64,000 nt of DNA from Nipponacmea schrenckii (taxonomy: Eukaryota; Mollusca; Gastropoda; Lottiidae), in the NCBI GenBank assembly GCA_030562195.1, contig CM060202.1:1922001-1986000 (forward strand). Reading direction: 5' to 3'. Position numbers and translations under genes: made by a program. The first letter of the stretch is position 1. Each line of letters opens with the position of its first letter. Below the pieces are notes generated by a model. It had not been told where the DNA came from. It made no database searches and was given only the letters and a program-made list of their open reading frames with translations. Shown here piece by piece: positions 9,913 through 21,506 of this stretch.

Positions 9913-12900
9913 TAATGTTCAAAAATTGTGCAATTCTCATCACATTGTTTTGATTCAGGAACATTCCAGCAAGAACTATCACTGTTTGAACAAAAGATAG
10001 ATAATGTCAGCGTTCATGGAATCTCTGGAATGGACAGCAATAATCTTATAGAAGGTAGGCCTTTCGGTGGATGTGCGATTCTATGGAACAACTCATTACT
10101 GTGCAGCATCGAACCCGTATTATTAAACTCCAAAAGAGTATGTGCAGTGTTGTTATCACTTAATGATGTTCAAATACTTGTATGTAATGTATACATGCAT
10201 TGTGATGGTGTCAATTTGACAATGTTTGGGGACACAGTAAATGAGATAAGTCAGCTGTTGAGTTACACTGGTGTCGATCACTCCATAATAGGTGGAGATT
10301 TTAACACTGATTTTAGTCGATTAGCTTCAAGTAATACAGCTGTATTAAAAGAATTTATTTCCAAAAAAAAGTAAAATTTGTTATGATAGATCTACTTCAT
10401 ATCATATCCTTGTCACTGAAAATCTGTACGATGAAATTGTTAAGTTTGAATGCATTCATGAAGGTGATAATCTATCCGACCACTCACCCATTACAAGGCC
10501 AAGTTAGATGAGCTATTAACGGAATTAAAATTTCCCCATGAAGCAGTATATTGTAACGATTTTAAGTGTGACAAACATAGTCAGCGCATAAATGAGTACT
10601 TAAATAGTTTGATAGATATCAGTTTAAAGGCTGCACAACTTTGCATTCCAACTAAAATATCAAAACGTCATCGTAGCAAAGTCCCTATACCGGGATGGAA
10701 CAATAAAGCTAGAGCGACAGCGATATACTGGCATAGTGAGTGGAACCGCAAAACTCGCCACGCTCAGGATTTTCCCCCAAATTCGCTGTTGCACTAGAAC
10801 ACTGTACCATTTTGCCTTGAAACAGGTGAAAAAAGATAAAGATGTTATATGTGCGAAAGAGCTAGCAAATAGTATTCTTGAAAATAAAACTAGAGATTTT
10901 TGGAACGAAATAAAGAAAACCAAAGGTACGTCAAAACCCATATTAAATAATGATTTTTGTGAAATGTTTTCTACAAAGTATAAGCAATTGTATAATTGTG
11001 TAAGTTATAAGAGTAGTGAGATGTCTGACTTAAAATCTGACCTTGACTCTGCAATCCACAATTCTTGTGCGGTGGTGTTATGCTGTCAATTACACAGCGT
11101 GTATGTTCTGGAAATATGCAATGTAAACCAGTCAACTGAACACATTATTCACGCTTCGAATTTGTTTTTTTTACATTTATCTCTTCTTATGTCTGGTATG
11201 CTACATCACGGATATATACCCCAAAATTTTGTAGTCTCCACAATTATATCAATCCCCAAAAATAGGAAGAAATCCCTAAATGAACCAAACAATTATAGAG
11301 GAATAGCCTTAAGTAGTATCATTGGTAAAATATTTGATTGGATTATTTTAAAACGAAATCGCCATGTGTTTCAATCTTCTGATTTACAATTTGGATTTAA
11401 GGAATATCATTCTACAATACAATGTTCTTTTGTTCTCAATAAAGTTATTAGATATTATAACAACAAGAAATCAAACTTATGGGTAGCATATTTAGATGCA
11501 AGCTGGGCATTTGACCGTGTGAACTTTATTAAGCTTTTTAATCTGTTAATAAAGAGGGGAATTTGTCCACTCACTGCTCGATTTCTTATAAAATGTACAC
11601 AAATCAGAAAATAAGAATTAGGTGGCACGTCTACCCCCTTTAATGTGACAAATGGTGTTAAGCAAGGAGGGGTTCTCTCCCCTATTTTATTTAGTGTATA
11701 CTTTAAAGGGGCACAGTCTTGATTTGTTTCAGACAATCATCCGACAGCCTCAAACACATAAAATCTTTTGCTTAGCTAATCAGAAATAGTCTACAGAGCT
11801 TACTTTTGAAATTTGAGCCTTCAAATCCATGTGTATCCATAATTATCCGTATTTGAAAATCATAATGTCTTAAGATATTACGAACTTCCCGCCATATTGG
11901 AAAACGGTTCGTCTTGATAATCAAAGAGTTATAAATAGACTACTGCGCAGGCCCACACTGACAAAACAAAAAGAAAGTAATAACAATTGTAGACTTTGTC
12001 AACAGGACACACAATTTTCAGACTGACTGGAGACATGCCGCGTACAGCACGGAAAAATAAATAAAAAGTGAAATTTTTTGTTTGAGATATATTTCAAGGT
12101 ATTTTGCGATTTTCTTAGAGCTAGAGTATTCTGAGGACTGTTTAAATGAAACAAAAGCCCAAAACGACCCCTAAAAATCAAGGTTGTGCCCCTTTAATGA
12201 GCTTTTAAACAGGCTGAGAGAGAATGGCATTGGTTGTCATATAGGGCATATGTATATAGGAGCTATAGCCTATGCAGATGATGTGACATTAACTGCACCT
12301 TCTCGACAAGCCCTTAAATTAATGTTAGATGTATGTTCTAAATACGCCCAAGAATACGACGCACTTTTTAATGCAGACAAAAGCAAATTAGTATTTATGA
12401 ATTATGACAAAAAATGTGATTGTAGTAATATTAAAGATGTTCTATTTAATGATAAACCAATTAAATTAGTCAAATCGGAATTGCACTTCATTAGAATATG
12501 ACACTAATGATTTTCAAATAAACAGATGTATAGATAATTTTTTAACCAGAGTAAATATTACTCTTAAATAATTTCAATTTGCTTTTTCTGATATTATGTT
12601 TAAAACGTACTGCATGCCTTTATACGGATGTCAACTACTTGATTTTTCTCACAGAACTATTGAAAGATTGTATTGTACATGGAGAAATTCAGTTAGATGA
12701 GTGTGGAATATATCACCATTAACACATTGTAGATACCTTCATCATATATGCTCTGATCTAAGTATAGAGTCTCAATTGTTAAAACGTTTTCTAAAGTTTA
12801 TTCATGTAGTTCTTAATAGTAGGAATAAAATTACCAATTTATGTGGGCAACTGGCCTTACATGGCAGCCAATCAGCAGCATGTAATAATTTGATTATCCT

Positions 12901-13123
12901 ATCACATAGATATAACATTTGTAAATATAGTTTAGTTAATGCCAATTTTAATTATTTCTTTAAAAAAATATATGATACAGAGTTGAACAGCAATATACCT
13001 AATCAGGAAACGGCGCCAACTACAGGCTGTATCAATGACATGATTTATTTAAAAGATAGAGAAATGAACGAAAGGGCAAAAAATGAATTGAATGAAATTA
13101 TCAACCTCATATGTACAAATTAA
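9905..13123 (+). pseudogene. Non-LTR retrotransposon ORF2 relic (endonuclease and RT), 5'-truncated
   Basis: It begins inside the endonuclease domain (IVLIQEH near 9935) at the junction with the gypsy relic. Endonuclease motifs are GGDFN (10291-10305) and SDHSP (about 10476-10490). The RT carries NNYRGIAL, AYLDASWAFDRVN, GVKQGGVLSP (about 11649-11680) and the YADD box at 12271-12282. The C-terminal part runs to a stop at 13123. The RT is interrupted by a 487-bp MITE, and frameshifts or stops occur at about 9960, 10375, 10500, 10790, 11612 and 12500. Motif style suggests a Jockey/CR1-superfamily LINE, but the clade is uncertain. Role when intact: nicking of target DNA and target-primed reverse transcription. 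Confidence 0.85.
11707..12193. mobile_element. 487-bp piggyBac-type MITE inserted in the LINE RT
   Basis: The ends are AGGGGCACAGTCTTGATTT and, in inverted orientation, AGGGGCACAACCTTGATTT. TTAA flanks it on both sides (11703-11706 and 12194-12197). Deleting the insert and one TTAA restores an uninterrupted RT frame across the site (VYF before, NELL after). A TTAA duplication with short TIRs is the hallmark of piggyBac-superfamily elements. No transposase is encoded. Confidence 0.9.
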
Positions 13124-14015
13124 TGTAAAACCCCATATTTCACACGCGTAACAAAGAATCGGTAAGACCATAGAAAAGATTATACTGGATACGAGGATCA
13201 AGTTGGGGCGAGTTCATTGAAGAACGGAGAGACCCTCGAGCTTTGTGGCCTTAAGTGCTAACCGTTTTTCGGCTGAAGTAAATTTGCCATTTTTGCTTAA
13301 CATCATTCCTTGGTACACAAATTCGTCAACAATTTCAAGTTTTTGGTAGTTAAGCATCCAGGATAGGTTTGTCGGTATTTTACCTATTTAACTTTAGACT
13401 TATTGACATTAATTTTAAGATTCCATTTTACGCAGAAGTTATTGAATTTATCTAGGAGTAATTGGAACGCCAGGGACTATTAGCAAATAAACTGGTGTCG
13501 TCAGCAAATAATAACTGATATTTAAAGTATCTTCGAATGAAACCAAATTACAATTATCGACGAAAATAAACTTTCTTAGATCGTTAATAAACAACAAAAA
13601 TAAAATTGGTGACATAGGTTTGACTCCAGTGAAAGTCTGAAATTTATCTGATAGAGTACCATTAAATTTTATAACATTATTAACATTGCTGTAAATTGAT
13701 TTGATCATCAGGGCCATTTTAGAGCTTACTCCGACATTGTTAATTTTGAAAAACAACAAATGCCTTTGAACTGTATCGAACGCTTTTCTTAAATCAATTA
13801 AAGCACAATATAATTTTCAATTATTGTTTAGAGAATTGCTGATGATACCGTTAAGTATAAACAAAGCATCAACAGTACTCTTCTCTTTCCTAAAACCAAA
13901 TTGGGTATCATCCAATATTCCATTATTTTCACACCAATTAAATAGACTGTCATTTAGGATATTTGAAAAATTTCGGCAAAAATTGACATTAGTGAAATTC
14001 CTTTAAAGTTATCTA
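13124..14015 (-). pseudogene. Minus-strand LINE reverse transcriptase fragment
   Basis: On the minus strand the frames contain GFRKEKSTVDALFIL (about 13900), LIDLRKAFDTV (about 13790), then in one open frame LLFFKINNVGVSSKM and FLLFINDLRKF (13759-13560). FADDTSLFAN follows after a frameshift. Further on, a FVYQGMMLSKNGKF-type segment is near 13300. These are RT motifs of a LINE different from its neighbour. The copy is shredded by stops and small indels. It abuts the preceding LINE tail-to-tail. Confidence 0.7.
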
Positions 14016-14040
14016 CATCATTTAGATAACCTTTTCTTTG

Positions 14041-14212
14041 GGACTGGTACCTGTCGGTCCGTCGGTCCGTCAACATTTGTTGTAGACATTATATAAGCTA
14101 CAATTTCATATGAATTTTAATGAAACTTGGTTTGAGCATTGAAATTGATAAGACGGCGGTCAGGTTCGAATTTGAAGATTTCTCGATGAACAGTTTTTGA
14201 TTTCGGGGAAGG
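14041..14212 (-). repeat. R-element fragment (minus orientation)
   Basis: On the minus strand it carries the R-type internal unit (GTTCATCGAGAAATC, TTCGAACCTGACCGCCGTC, AAACCAAGTTTCATTAAAAT) and the start of the 3' region with GACGGACCGACGG. It stops at 14212, where Penelope family B tail sequence begins. Confidence 0.7.
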
Positions 14213-14968
14213 GAGGGATTGAATCTCCCAGATGTTCAGGCCTAGGGTGGCACAAATATTTTATTGAGAAATGGGGATCTGGATCTGTTGGATGATTTTC
14301 TTCTCTTCTGATTTGAAATTAGAAAAAAAAATAACTCGCACGATGGTCGAGAAGTATAGTACCTGTTAAGTACAGATTGTTTTTAGTACAGATTGTTTTT
14401 AGTTTGCTATGAACAAGGTTGTCATTTAAGTTCTGATTTTTTTAATATGCCACAATCATTTTCTGTTTATAGACATGAGGAGATTTCTCTTGAAGACTCT
14501 TATAATGGGTTTGAACTATCTTGCTTGCTTTATTATTGGTTGTATTGGAGGGAACTACAAAGGGTGCTATGCCTACACCTTGGTGAATATAAGGTCCTAT
14601 GGGTCTTGCTGTATTCAATGTCTCAATTCAATGGGCCTCTCCAGATTGACGGAATTTGGTAGTTTCATCTTAGGCAAGTCGATTTCTATGCGCTCAATTG
14701 GGGTTAGGGTGAGATCGTCAAGTGAATGGTCATCAAGATTGTAATGATTAGAAACAGGCTTGTCTTTTTTAAATTTAATATTTGATCTGTGAGTACGAGT
14801 GCGTAATTTGTTCTTTGTTTCTCCGATATATTGTTTGGGACATTTTTTACATGAAATTGCGTATATCACGTTCGAATTTTTACATGTTGGGTGCTCTTGG
14901 ATCGGGTATCTTTTATTAGTAGAGTTACTTAGAAAATAATGAGTTTCTGATATAAAGGGACATGTGCA
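14213..14968 (-). pseudogene. Penelope-like element family B, endonuclease end and 3' tail
   Basis: The minus-strand frame 14869-14615 encodes the GIY-YIG-like segment [20 protein letters not shown] followed by a His-rich [17 protein letters not shown] region. Upstream, FISETHYFLSNSTNKRYPIQ is in the same reading direction. The coding end is followed by a tail shared with the 32.8 and 49.7 kb copies. The RT is absent, so this is a 5'-truncated copy, the usual state of target-primed insertions. The frame is broken near 14640. Confidence 0.8.
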
Positions 14969-15480
14969 CCATTATCGTTATCTCAGAGTACAATTTACAT
15001 AAAAGTAAAATACAAACTATGACAAGGAAGGTTAAACGATGTTTGGGTTATTGCCCTTGACTTAGTTCCATCACGTCAAAATTTATTACTGATGCCATAG
15101 AAGCTACAATTTTCAATGGATTGGTAGGGTGGTGGTCAAGTTCGAATTTGACGATTTTTCGATGAAAGTTTTTTGAGTTATTGCCCTTGACTTAGTAAAA
15201 TTGCGTCAATATTTAATCGTGGGTGGAATAGAAGCTACAATTTTAAATGGATTTTATGAAACTTGGTGTGAGCATTGGAATTGATAAGAAGGCGGTCAAA
15301 TTTGAATTTGACGATTTTTTTAATGAACAGTTTTTGAATTATTGCGTTTGACTTAGTCATTAATATTGTGTGTGTGCAAAAGAAGCTACCATTTTTAAGT
15401 CGAATTTGAATTTGACCATTTCCATGAATAGTTATTTAGTTTTTGCCCTTGACCTACAAAATTGCATTTTATTTTACTGT
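14969..15480 (-). repeat. R-element internal units (minus orientation)
   Basis: Three degenerate units of roughly 120-160 bp, each with TTATTGCCCTTGACTTAGT, AGAAGCTAC, and TTCGAATTTGACGATTTTTC on the plus strand, that is, the R internal unit read backwards. The first 65 bases match the unidentified repeat at 4245-4300. Confidence 0.65.
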
Positions 15481-16400
15481 TTTGTATCTGTAGGTTTATA
15501 GTTGATATCAGTTTTTAGTTTACATCCTGACTTGATGATTAATGTATCCAGATATGGCAATTTTGTATCTGATGATTCCATAGTAAACTGTGTATCCTAT
15601 TTAGCATGTTTTGGATCAGAGGTTAGAGTCCATATAATGAAGCAGTCATCAAGGAAACGTCTCCAAACGTTTTTGTAATAACTGGCGAAGGTCTCACCAT
15701 TTGTAGCCTGACTTCATTATATAATACAATTTCCTCCAAATATGTCATAAGTAGCATATATTGGGGTCATAGCTGTTCCCTTCACCGGTCTGTATGTATC
15801 ACCAGAAAAGTAGAAAGTGTTGTTTTGTAATATGAATTCAACACATTTCATAAATGATTTAGATATTTTACCAGGTAGTTCGGATTGGAATATGTCCAAC
15901 CAGAAGGATATGCCATTCAACACATGTTTGTGTGGTATATAACTGAAAAACGACGTTACATCAAATTTCTGTTAGCAGTTGATATAAGAAATCCATTGTG
16001 TCACGTACGTAACTTTTCACATACTTGATGTACGGTTTTAACAAAATGCTCAATCTGCAATAATTGGCTTTAGCTTTAGCTCTGATGGAAGTGGTAAACT
16101 TATGAACTGACTTTTGGATGCAGAACATTTCATAAATGAATTTACTTTTATGAATTTTTGGCTAACCATAAAAATTACTTTGTCTACATACAAACTCGGT
16201 TAGGTACTCCTGTTCTTTGTCTTTCGTTTGATCTGTGAATTTATTAATCATATTTTTCATTTTCTTGAATGTTTGGTAACCACATGCAGCATCAAATTTG
16301 GTATAGTTATTTATTTTTATATGCTCGAGGGCTGATTCGTTGCAATGAAATCTGAACTTGAAACCATTAAAATGTTATATGTATACAATCTTTCTGGAAC
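15481..16400 (-). pseudogene. Penelope-like element family C, reverse transcriptase relic
   Basis: Minus-strand frames give HIKINNYTKFDAACGYQTF and FYG(stop)PKIHKSKF (about 16330-16140). They continue with YIKYVKSYVRDTMDFLYQ (about 16030), FYFSGDTYRPVKGTAM (about 15800) and the catalytic RRFLDDCFIIW near 15650. The LPKIHKSK and FLDD motifs and the KGTAMG-like loop are typical of Penelope-like RTs. The sequence differs clearly from family B. At least four stops or frameshifts are present. No GIY-YIG domain was found attached. Confidence 0.75.
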
Positions 16401-17038
16401 AATACTCCTATTTTAATCAAAAGTGTCATAATTTCGTTAAAAGTTGATATACTGAATCTGGCCAAAATCTTGACATAGTTTCTCTTATTTATCAGGTATC
16501 AACTGTTTATAAGTTAATATGTAATAATGAAGAATAGTTAACAAATTCACAAGGACTTTTGTTTAAAGTTTATCGAGCCCGTAATGCCGTTGTTAATAGT
16601 CCATTGTTAAAAACCAAGGCCTTGAAATTCAATAGTGATCTTGGAAATGATACTTTCGGCCTCGAGAGGTTGGTTAAAGAATAACATTGTTTTAGGGCTA
16701 TGAGTAGTGACTGGCCGATGTGGATTTAAAAAAGTGAAAGATTACAAGTCCAAAATGCCGATTTTGTGTGAAGGTTATGCTCCAAAGGATATTTATAAAC
16801 GGGTTTGAATTTTAAGGATTCGTCTCGGAAGACTTATCATGAAAAGAGACTGTGCCGAGGGTAAACGATCAAAAGAAAGACTTATATTTTGTTTTGTGTA
16901 AGTGAAACCGATGAAAATGAAAGATTAAAGCCTCTCGTAGGAAAATTGCGAAATCCAAGGTGTTTTTCAAAGGTAAAGGACATCAAGGCTCGGATGACTC
17001 CCTATCTCTTTGAGGTAAATTGAACAAAAATGTGAATA
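16401..17038. other. Spacer, no recognised feature
   Basis: Short frames only. A stretch at 16740-16880 is open in one frame for about 40 codons, but I recognise no motif. It may be the 5' part of the following LINE copy. Confidence 0.4.
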
Positions 17039-18235
17039 GTGCTAAAGGAAAATTGTTGTTCTGCACAATGTACCTTACTGTCGAAAAGTGAACTGTTCTT
17101 GGGTGATCAAGAAAAAGCTCAAGCTCAAACTACAGACCCATTTCTTTGCTTAGCTCACTTGGTAAAGTCTTTGAGAAATGTATGTTCAAGTACATTTATA
17201 ACTTCCTACTTGAAAACTATATTTTTACCTCGTTCCAATCAGGAATCAGACCCAACTATTCTACCATCTACCAACTGATCGGCATAAGTGACTATATTCT
17301 TAAAAACCTTCATCATGTAACTGAGGTCAAAGCAATATTCTGCGATATCAGCAAGGCTTTCGATCGCGTTTGGCATAAAGGTCTACTATACAAAATGTAT
17401 CAACTAGGTATTAGAGGCCAGTTTCACTCGCTTCTAGGCAATAACCTCCACAACCGAAACCAGAGTTTGGTTATAAATGGTCATAATTCCGACCGAAAAC
17501 ACAATCAGAATGGGATACCACAAGGCTCAGTTCTCGGCCCCCTCCTGTATCAATGATATCGTGAATAACACCAAGGCTAATATCCGTTAACATTGAAAAG
17601 CCCTCTCATTGTCAAGAAACTTTAAATCATAACCTACAAACCATATCAAAGTGGTCAGACGAATGGAAAATATTTTTCAACTCTGCAAAAAAGGGTATGG
17701 ATGCAATTCAGCAGAAAAAGACAAATTATCACATTTCCAATCAAATCCAGAGATCAAATACTAAATGACACTAATCACCACAAACACTTAGGTTTAAATT
17801 TCGATAGCTCTGGATCTTGGTCAGGACATATTTCTCAGGTAGTGTCAAAAGCAAGCAAAATGGTTAACTGCTTTCGTAGCCTCAAGTACCGCTTAACCCG
17901 CCGTTCTATAAATATTATATATAAATCTTTCATCCTTCCATCTTTTGATTACGCAGATGACATCTGGGATAACTGCTCCAAAGCGAACAGTGATAAACTG
18001 GAAAACTTGCAACTTGATGCCCTACGGACTATCACTGGGCTTGTTCGAGGCACATCGCACGCCCATCTTTACAACGAATCTGGATATATTCCTCTTGGAA
18101 AACGACGCAGACGCCATAAATCATACTATTTACAAAATGGTCCACAAACTTGTTCCTCCTTATTTAAGCCTGTGTTTGGAAGACTGTCCGTCAGTATGAA
18201 ACGAGCCCTATAGCAAGCCTTAGTGATTATGAAAG
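17039..18235 (+). pseudogene. Jockey/CR1-like LINE reverse transcriptase relic
   Basis: Motifs in order: NYRPISLLSSLGKVFEK (about 17128-17178), FQSGIRPNYSTIYQL, FCDISKAFDRVWHKGLLYKM (about 17338-17397), NGIPQGSVLGPLLY (17512-17553), then the thumb/C-terminal part HHKHLGLNFDSSGSWSGHIS and YKSFILPSFDYADDIWD. The catalytic YADD block between 17556 and 17640 is deleted, so the 'YADD' at 17951 is only a chance string in the C-terminal region. The last frames end at 18213-18235, where DIRS-like sequence follows. Confidence 0.8.
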
Positions 18236-18379
18236 CCGAATTTTCAAGGCATAGAGGCGTGCTATACAAATAAAGAAACGTAAACGACAAGACAGTCTGC
18301 AACGCAAGGCTTTAAAATCTGTGTTGAACAATGGTGGCAATTCTGGTAATGGCGTGTTCGACCTAAACTCAGCAAACTG

Positions 18380-18745
18380 GTAATTTTCGTCCCCAACGAA
18401 GTCAATTTAGCGGATGCTGTTTTGGCTGTGGTAACTTCTGGCATTTCAACTGCCCCAGTACGTCCGGAACCGTACCATCTAGTGCCAGTACAAGTAGTGA
18501 ACAAACCAAAGCCAAATCAACTTTCAAAAGATGAGTATTTAAATGATTTGAATTTATCTCGAGATTTTTTTTTAATATGAGCAGGGCCAAGCTGCCATTA
18601 TTGTTAAGGGTAGATTATGTTTGAATATTGAGTTTTGGAAACGTATAGGAGCTTGTAAATTTATCATAAATGTTATTTCTGGAGGTTATAATATTCCCTT
18701 TGTAACTACCCCACCCCCGGTATTTATAAAAAATAATGCTTCGGC
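18380..18745 (+). pseudogene. DIRS-like retrotransposon, gag knuckle and start of pol (left half)
   Basis: A frame with FRPQRSQFSGCCFGCGNFWH (about 18382-18444) looks like a gag zinc knuckle with two residues missing before its last Cys. From about 18581 a second frame reads QGQAAIIVKGRL, FWKRIGACKFIINVIS and FVTTPPPVFIKNNASA, the N-terminal start of a DIRS RT. It stops at 18745, where foreign sequence begins, and the next expected residues (NIEFVAKAI) appear at 23262. So this is the left part of an element split by an insertion. Most of gag is absent. Confidence 0.75.
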
Positions 18746-19474
18746 TGCAGACAAGCTATCTATGAATTGCAGACAGGTTATCTATAAATTGTAGGCAGGA
18801 AATACAAACACCAAAATTGTAGACAAGCTCTGCATATATACTGTAGGCAAGCTATTTGGCTGGATATATAAGCTTGGGCATGCTTTTGTAGGTTTCCTTT
18901 GCTACTAGGCTAGTAGGTCTATGACGTATTGGATATTGGACTCTTCTTCTATTCCCAAGACACAATGAATTGAAGGCACATTAAAACATATAACAAATCC
19001 TACTGTATTTTCATCAAACACTAATGGCACTCTACTGTATCAAAAGATCTACCTCAGACCTTTCTCTTCCCAGTCAACCGTCCTTTTTCCTTGCCAAAGA
19101 CTGAATGAGTCGAAAGATAAGCTTCCTAGATGTCCCCTAGAACTTAGATAAAATGCATCCCTTGTTGTCCCTTAATACTACAGTAATTTACCCACACATG
19201 GTTTTACTTTTCAAGTACTCGATAGGTGACGATAAAAGATGTAAGATCTTGTCCTATGAAATAGACATCTTACCAGATGTACCTTAATACTTAATTAATT
19301 ACCCAACTCATGGTTTTAACTTTTCAAGTATTAGAAGTGTGACACTAATGACATAAGATTCACAACGAATCTGTTTGATATAAACATCTTCCTAACTGTG
19401 CGAAATTAACTAAAGGCGAGTCTTTTGATTCAGTAGAGCATAACAATAATTCATCAATTATAACAATGCTACAT
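18746..19474 (-). repeat. Left inverted arm (env tail plus LTR-like, minus orientation)
   Basis: Reverse complement of 22428-23252. The first 120 bp carry diverged copies of a 20-25 bp motif (TGCAGACAAGCTATCTATGA, TGCAGACAGGTTATCTATAA, TGTAGGCAAGCTATTTGG), also found at the right end. Confidence 0.85.
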
Positions 19475-19742
19475 ATATCCCTTCCTATGGGTAGAAAATA
19501 CATGCATATGATTTTCTTGAACAATATAAAAAAATATAAGATAAGAAATATAAGAGAAAAAAAAGAAAAAAAGGGAACAAAGACAAAACAAAAAATAAAA
19601 AATATATATATACATAATTCGAATGACTAATAAAGAGGCTAATTAAAAAATGGTATAGCATGTACATGAAAACGTGTGGACATAAAAATGTCAATAATAT
19701 TTAGGTATAGAGTTCTACTGCTGAAAAAGAAGGTAAACACAT

Positions 19743-20113
19743 ATGAAGATATTCGCGTTCATCACCTATTTTCCAAAAACAAAGACACACATGATGATAT
19801 TCGCGATCATCACCTTTTTTCCAAAAACAAGGACACACATAATGATATTCGCGATCATCACCTATTTTCCAAAGACAAAGACACATATGATGATATTCGC
19901 GACCATCACTATTTCCAAAAACATAGACACACATGATGATATTCGCGATCATCACCAATTTCCAAAGACAAAGACACATATGATGATATTCGCGACCATC
20001 ACTATTTCCAAAAACATAGACACACATGATGATATTCGCGATCATCAACTATTTTCCAAAAACATAGACACACTTGATGATATTCGCGATCATCACCTAT
20101 TTTCCAAATAAAG
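19743..20113 (+). repeat. Minisatellite, eight 46-48 bp units with a TCGCGA-centred hairpin
   Basis: Units start at about 19743, 19791, 19839, 19887, 19933, 19980, 20026 and 20074. Each contains GATGATATTCGCGATCATCA, in which GATGAT and ATCATC can pair, then TATTTCCAAAAACA and AGACACA. The unit length alternates between 48 and 46-47, so the long frames on both strands are by-products of the repeat. Confidence 0.95.
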
Positions 20114-20477
20114 AACGGGTGGTGATGGTGGTTTCCTCTAGAATGGTTGAAATGGTTGTGGATTAAGCTATGAGTTCGATGGTTCTAGTAAACATTGGGG
20201 CACGGTAGTTGTCGTCGTCATCAGGGTCGGCGATGGGGTTTCGTTGTGGTAGGCGTGGTGGCCGATCGTCGGCGGAAGCTCTCTGTCGTTTTTTAGGAAC
20301 TGGAACTACGGCAGAATTGGTAACTACTAGTTTTTATATGATTGATGTTTAATTGTTTCGTTAATTGCTTTAATACATTTGAATTATATTCCATGCCACG
20401 ATCACTTATTTTCAGTTTAGGGTAGCTCTAAATGCTCTCCATTTTTTCTCAATTTCGGGAGAGACGTCTGCTTACCG

Positions 20478-21010
20478 ATGGACACCTTATTATGTCCTAA
20501 GCTTGATTCCGGTGATTCCGTTTACTATTGTGATCCTACAACTAAATTAGACCATTTTCGCAAATTAACAACTCATTGGAAACCGTATTATAGAATAATA
20601 GAACAATTTTCTCCGGTCAATTTTCGAATCAAACATCAGTTAACGGGAAATACAAAAAAGGTTCACGTGGAACACTTACGTTTTGCTGATCCAAATATTT
20701 TTCGGAAGAAGAGCGCGGCGATCCGAAACACATTCTCGACAAACTCTAGAACACTGTTGGCCATCAAGATCAAAGAAAACAACCTCTTCGTGCCACCCGG
20801 TCTATACCGCGCCCTAAAGTTGTTCCTCCGACGCGGCAATTAACGGATTCACTTGACTCCGACTCGGAATTTGATTCAGAAGATGATATTCCTTTAGCCC
20901 AAGTTCAACATACTCTCTGTATGCAAGATTTACCAATATTGTATGATTATAATTGCGCTCCTCCACTTGACTCTGATAGCTCGGATTCTGAAGCGGCCTT
21001 TTATATTTAA
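20478..21010 (+). pseudogene. Gypsy-type pol C-terminus (integrase C-terminal domain)
   Basis: The segment GDSVYYCDPTTKLDHFRKL, then HWKPYYRIIEQFSPVNFRI and KKVHVEHLRFAD, is the SH3-like integrase C-terminal domain of Ty3/gypsy elements, which helps bind element DNA. After a frameshift near 20810 an acidic Ser/Asp tail (SLDSDSEFDSEDDIPLAQVQ) runs to a stop near 21010. The catalytic core is not present upstream, where the minisatellite lies instead. A 23-bp imperfect direct repeat (CTACATGGTAG) follows at 21027-21070. Confidence 0.75.
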
Positions 21011-21506
21011 TAAGGTTGTGACTTCTACATGGTAGAGAAATAGAATGACTCTACATGGTAGGGAAATAGAAGGATCAAATATCATAAATATGTCCAGTTG
21101 TTCTAGGTGTCCAACTCGGAAACTCAGAAGTAGCGTTGTTTGCGTTAGTCCAAAATACACATCCTTATCGTAGGATTCGGTGTGTTAATAATATATTTGA
21201 AATGCCTTTTAACGAATTGTTTAGTAGACCCCCCGGTAGTGATGTTTAATTGCGTTTATCTCTATACAGCCTTTTCGTCGGATTCGGTGTGTAGTTGGAT
21301 TCCTTATAAACGATCGATTAACGAGGTGTTAATTACAACCGGTCATTTACGTTTACACTCTCTTCACTTGTCTTCAGTGGAGGATCCTGAATATCCGTAT
21401 TATAGTTGTTTTGTTGTTAAATTAGATTAGGCTTGTAATATCCCATTTTTAGATAGTTTTCTTCGTTATTTTTTCACTATAGTACCTGAATTATATACTT
21501 ACATGC

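Noticed and set aside
19676..20111. Protein-coding repeats on both strands at the TCGCGA minisatellite
   Set aside because: Unit length varies between 46 and 48, so no frame is kept, and both strands are open only because of repeat composition.
19743..20113. CRISPR-like array
   Set aside because: The whole unit repeats with no unique spacers, and the context is eukaryotic.
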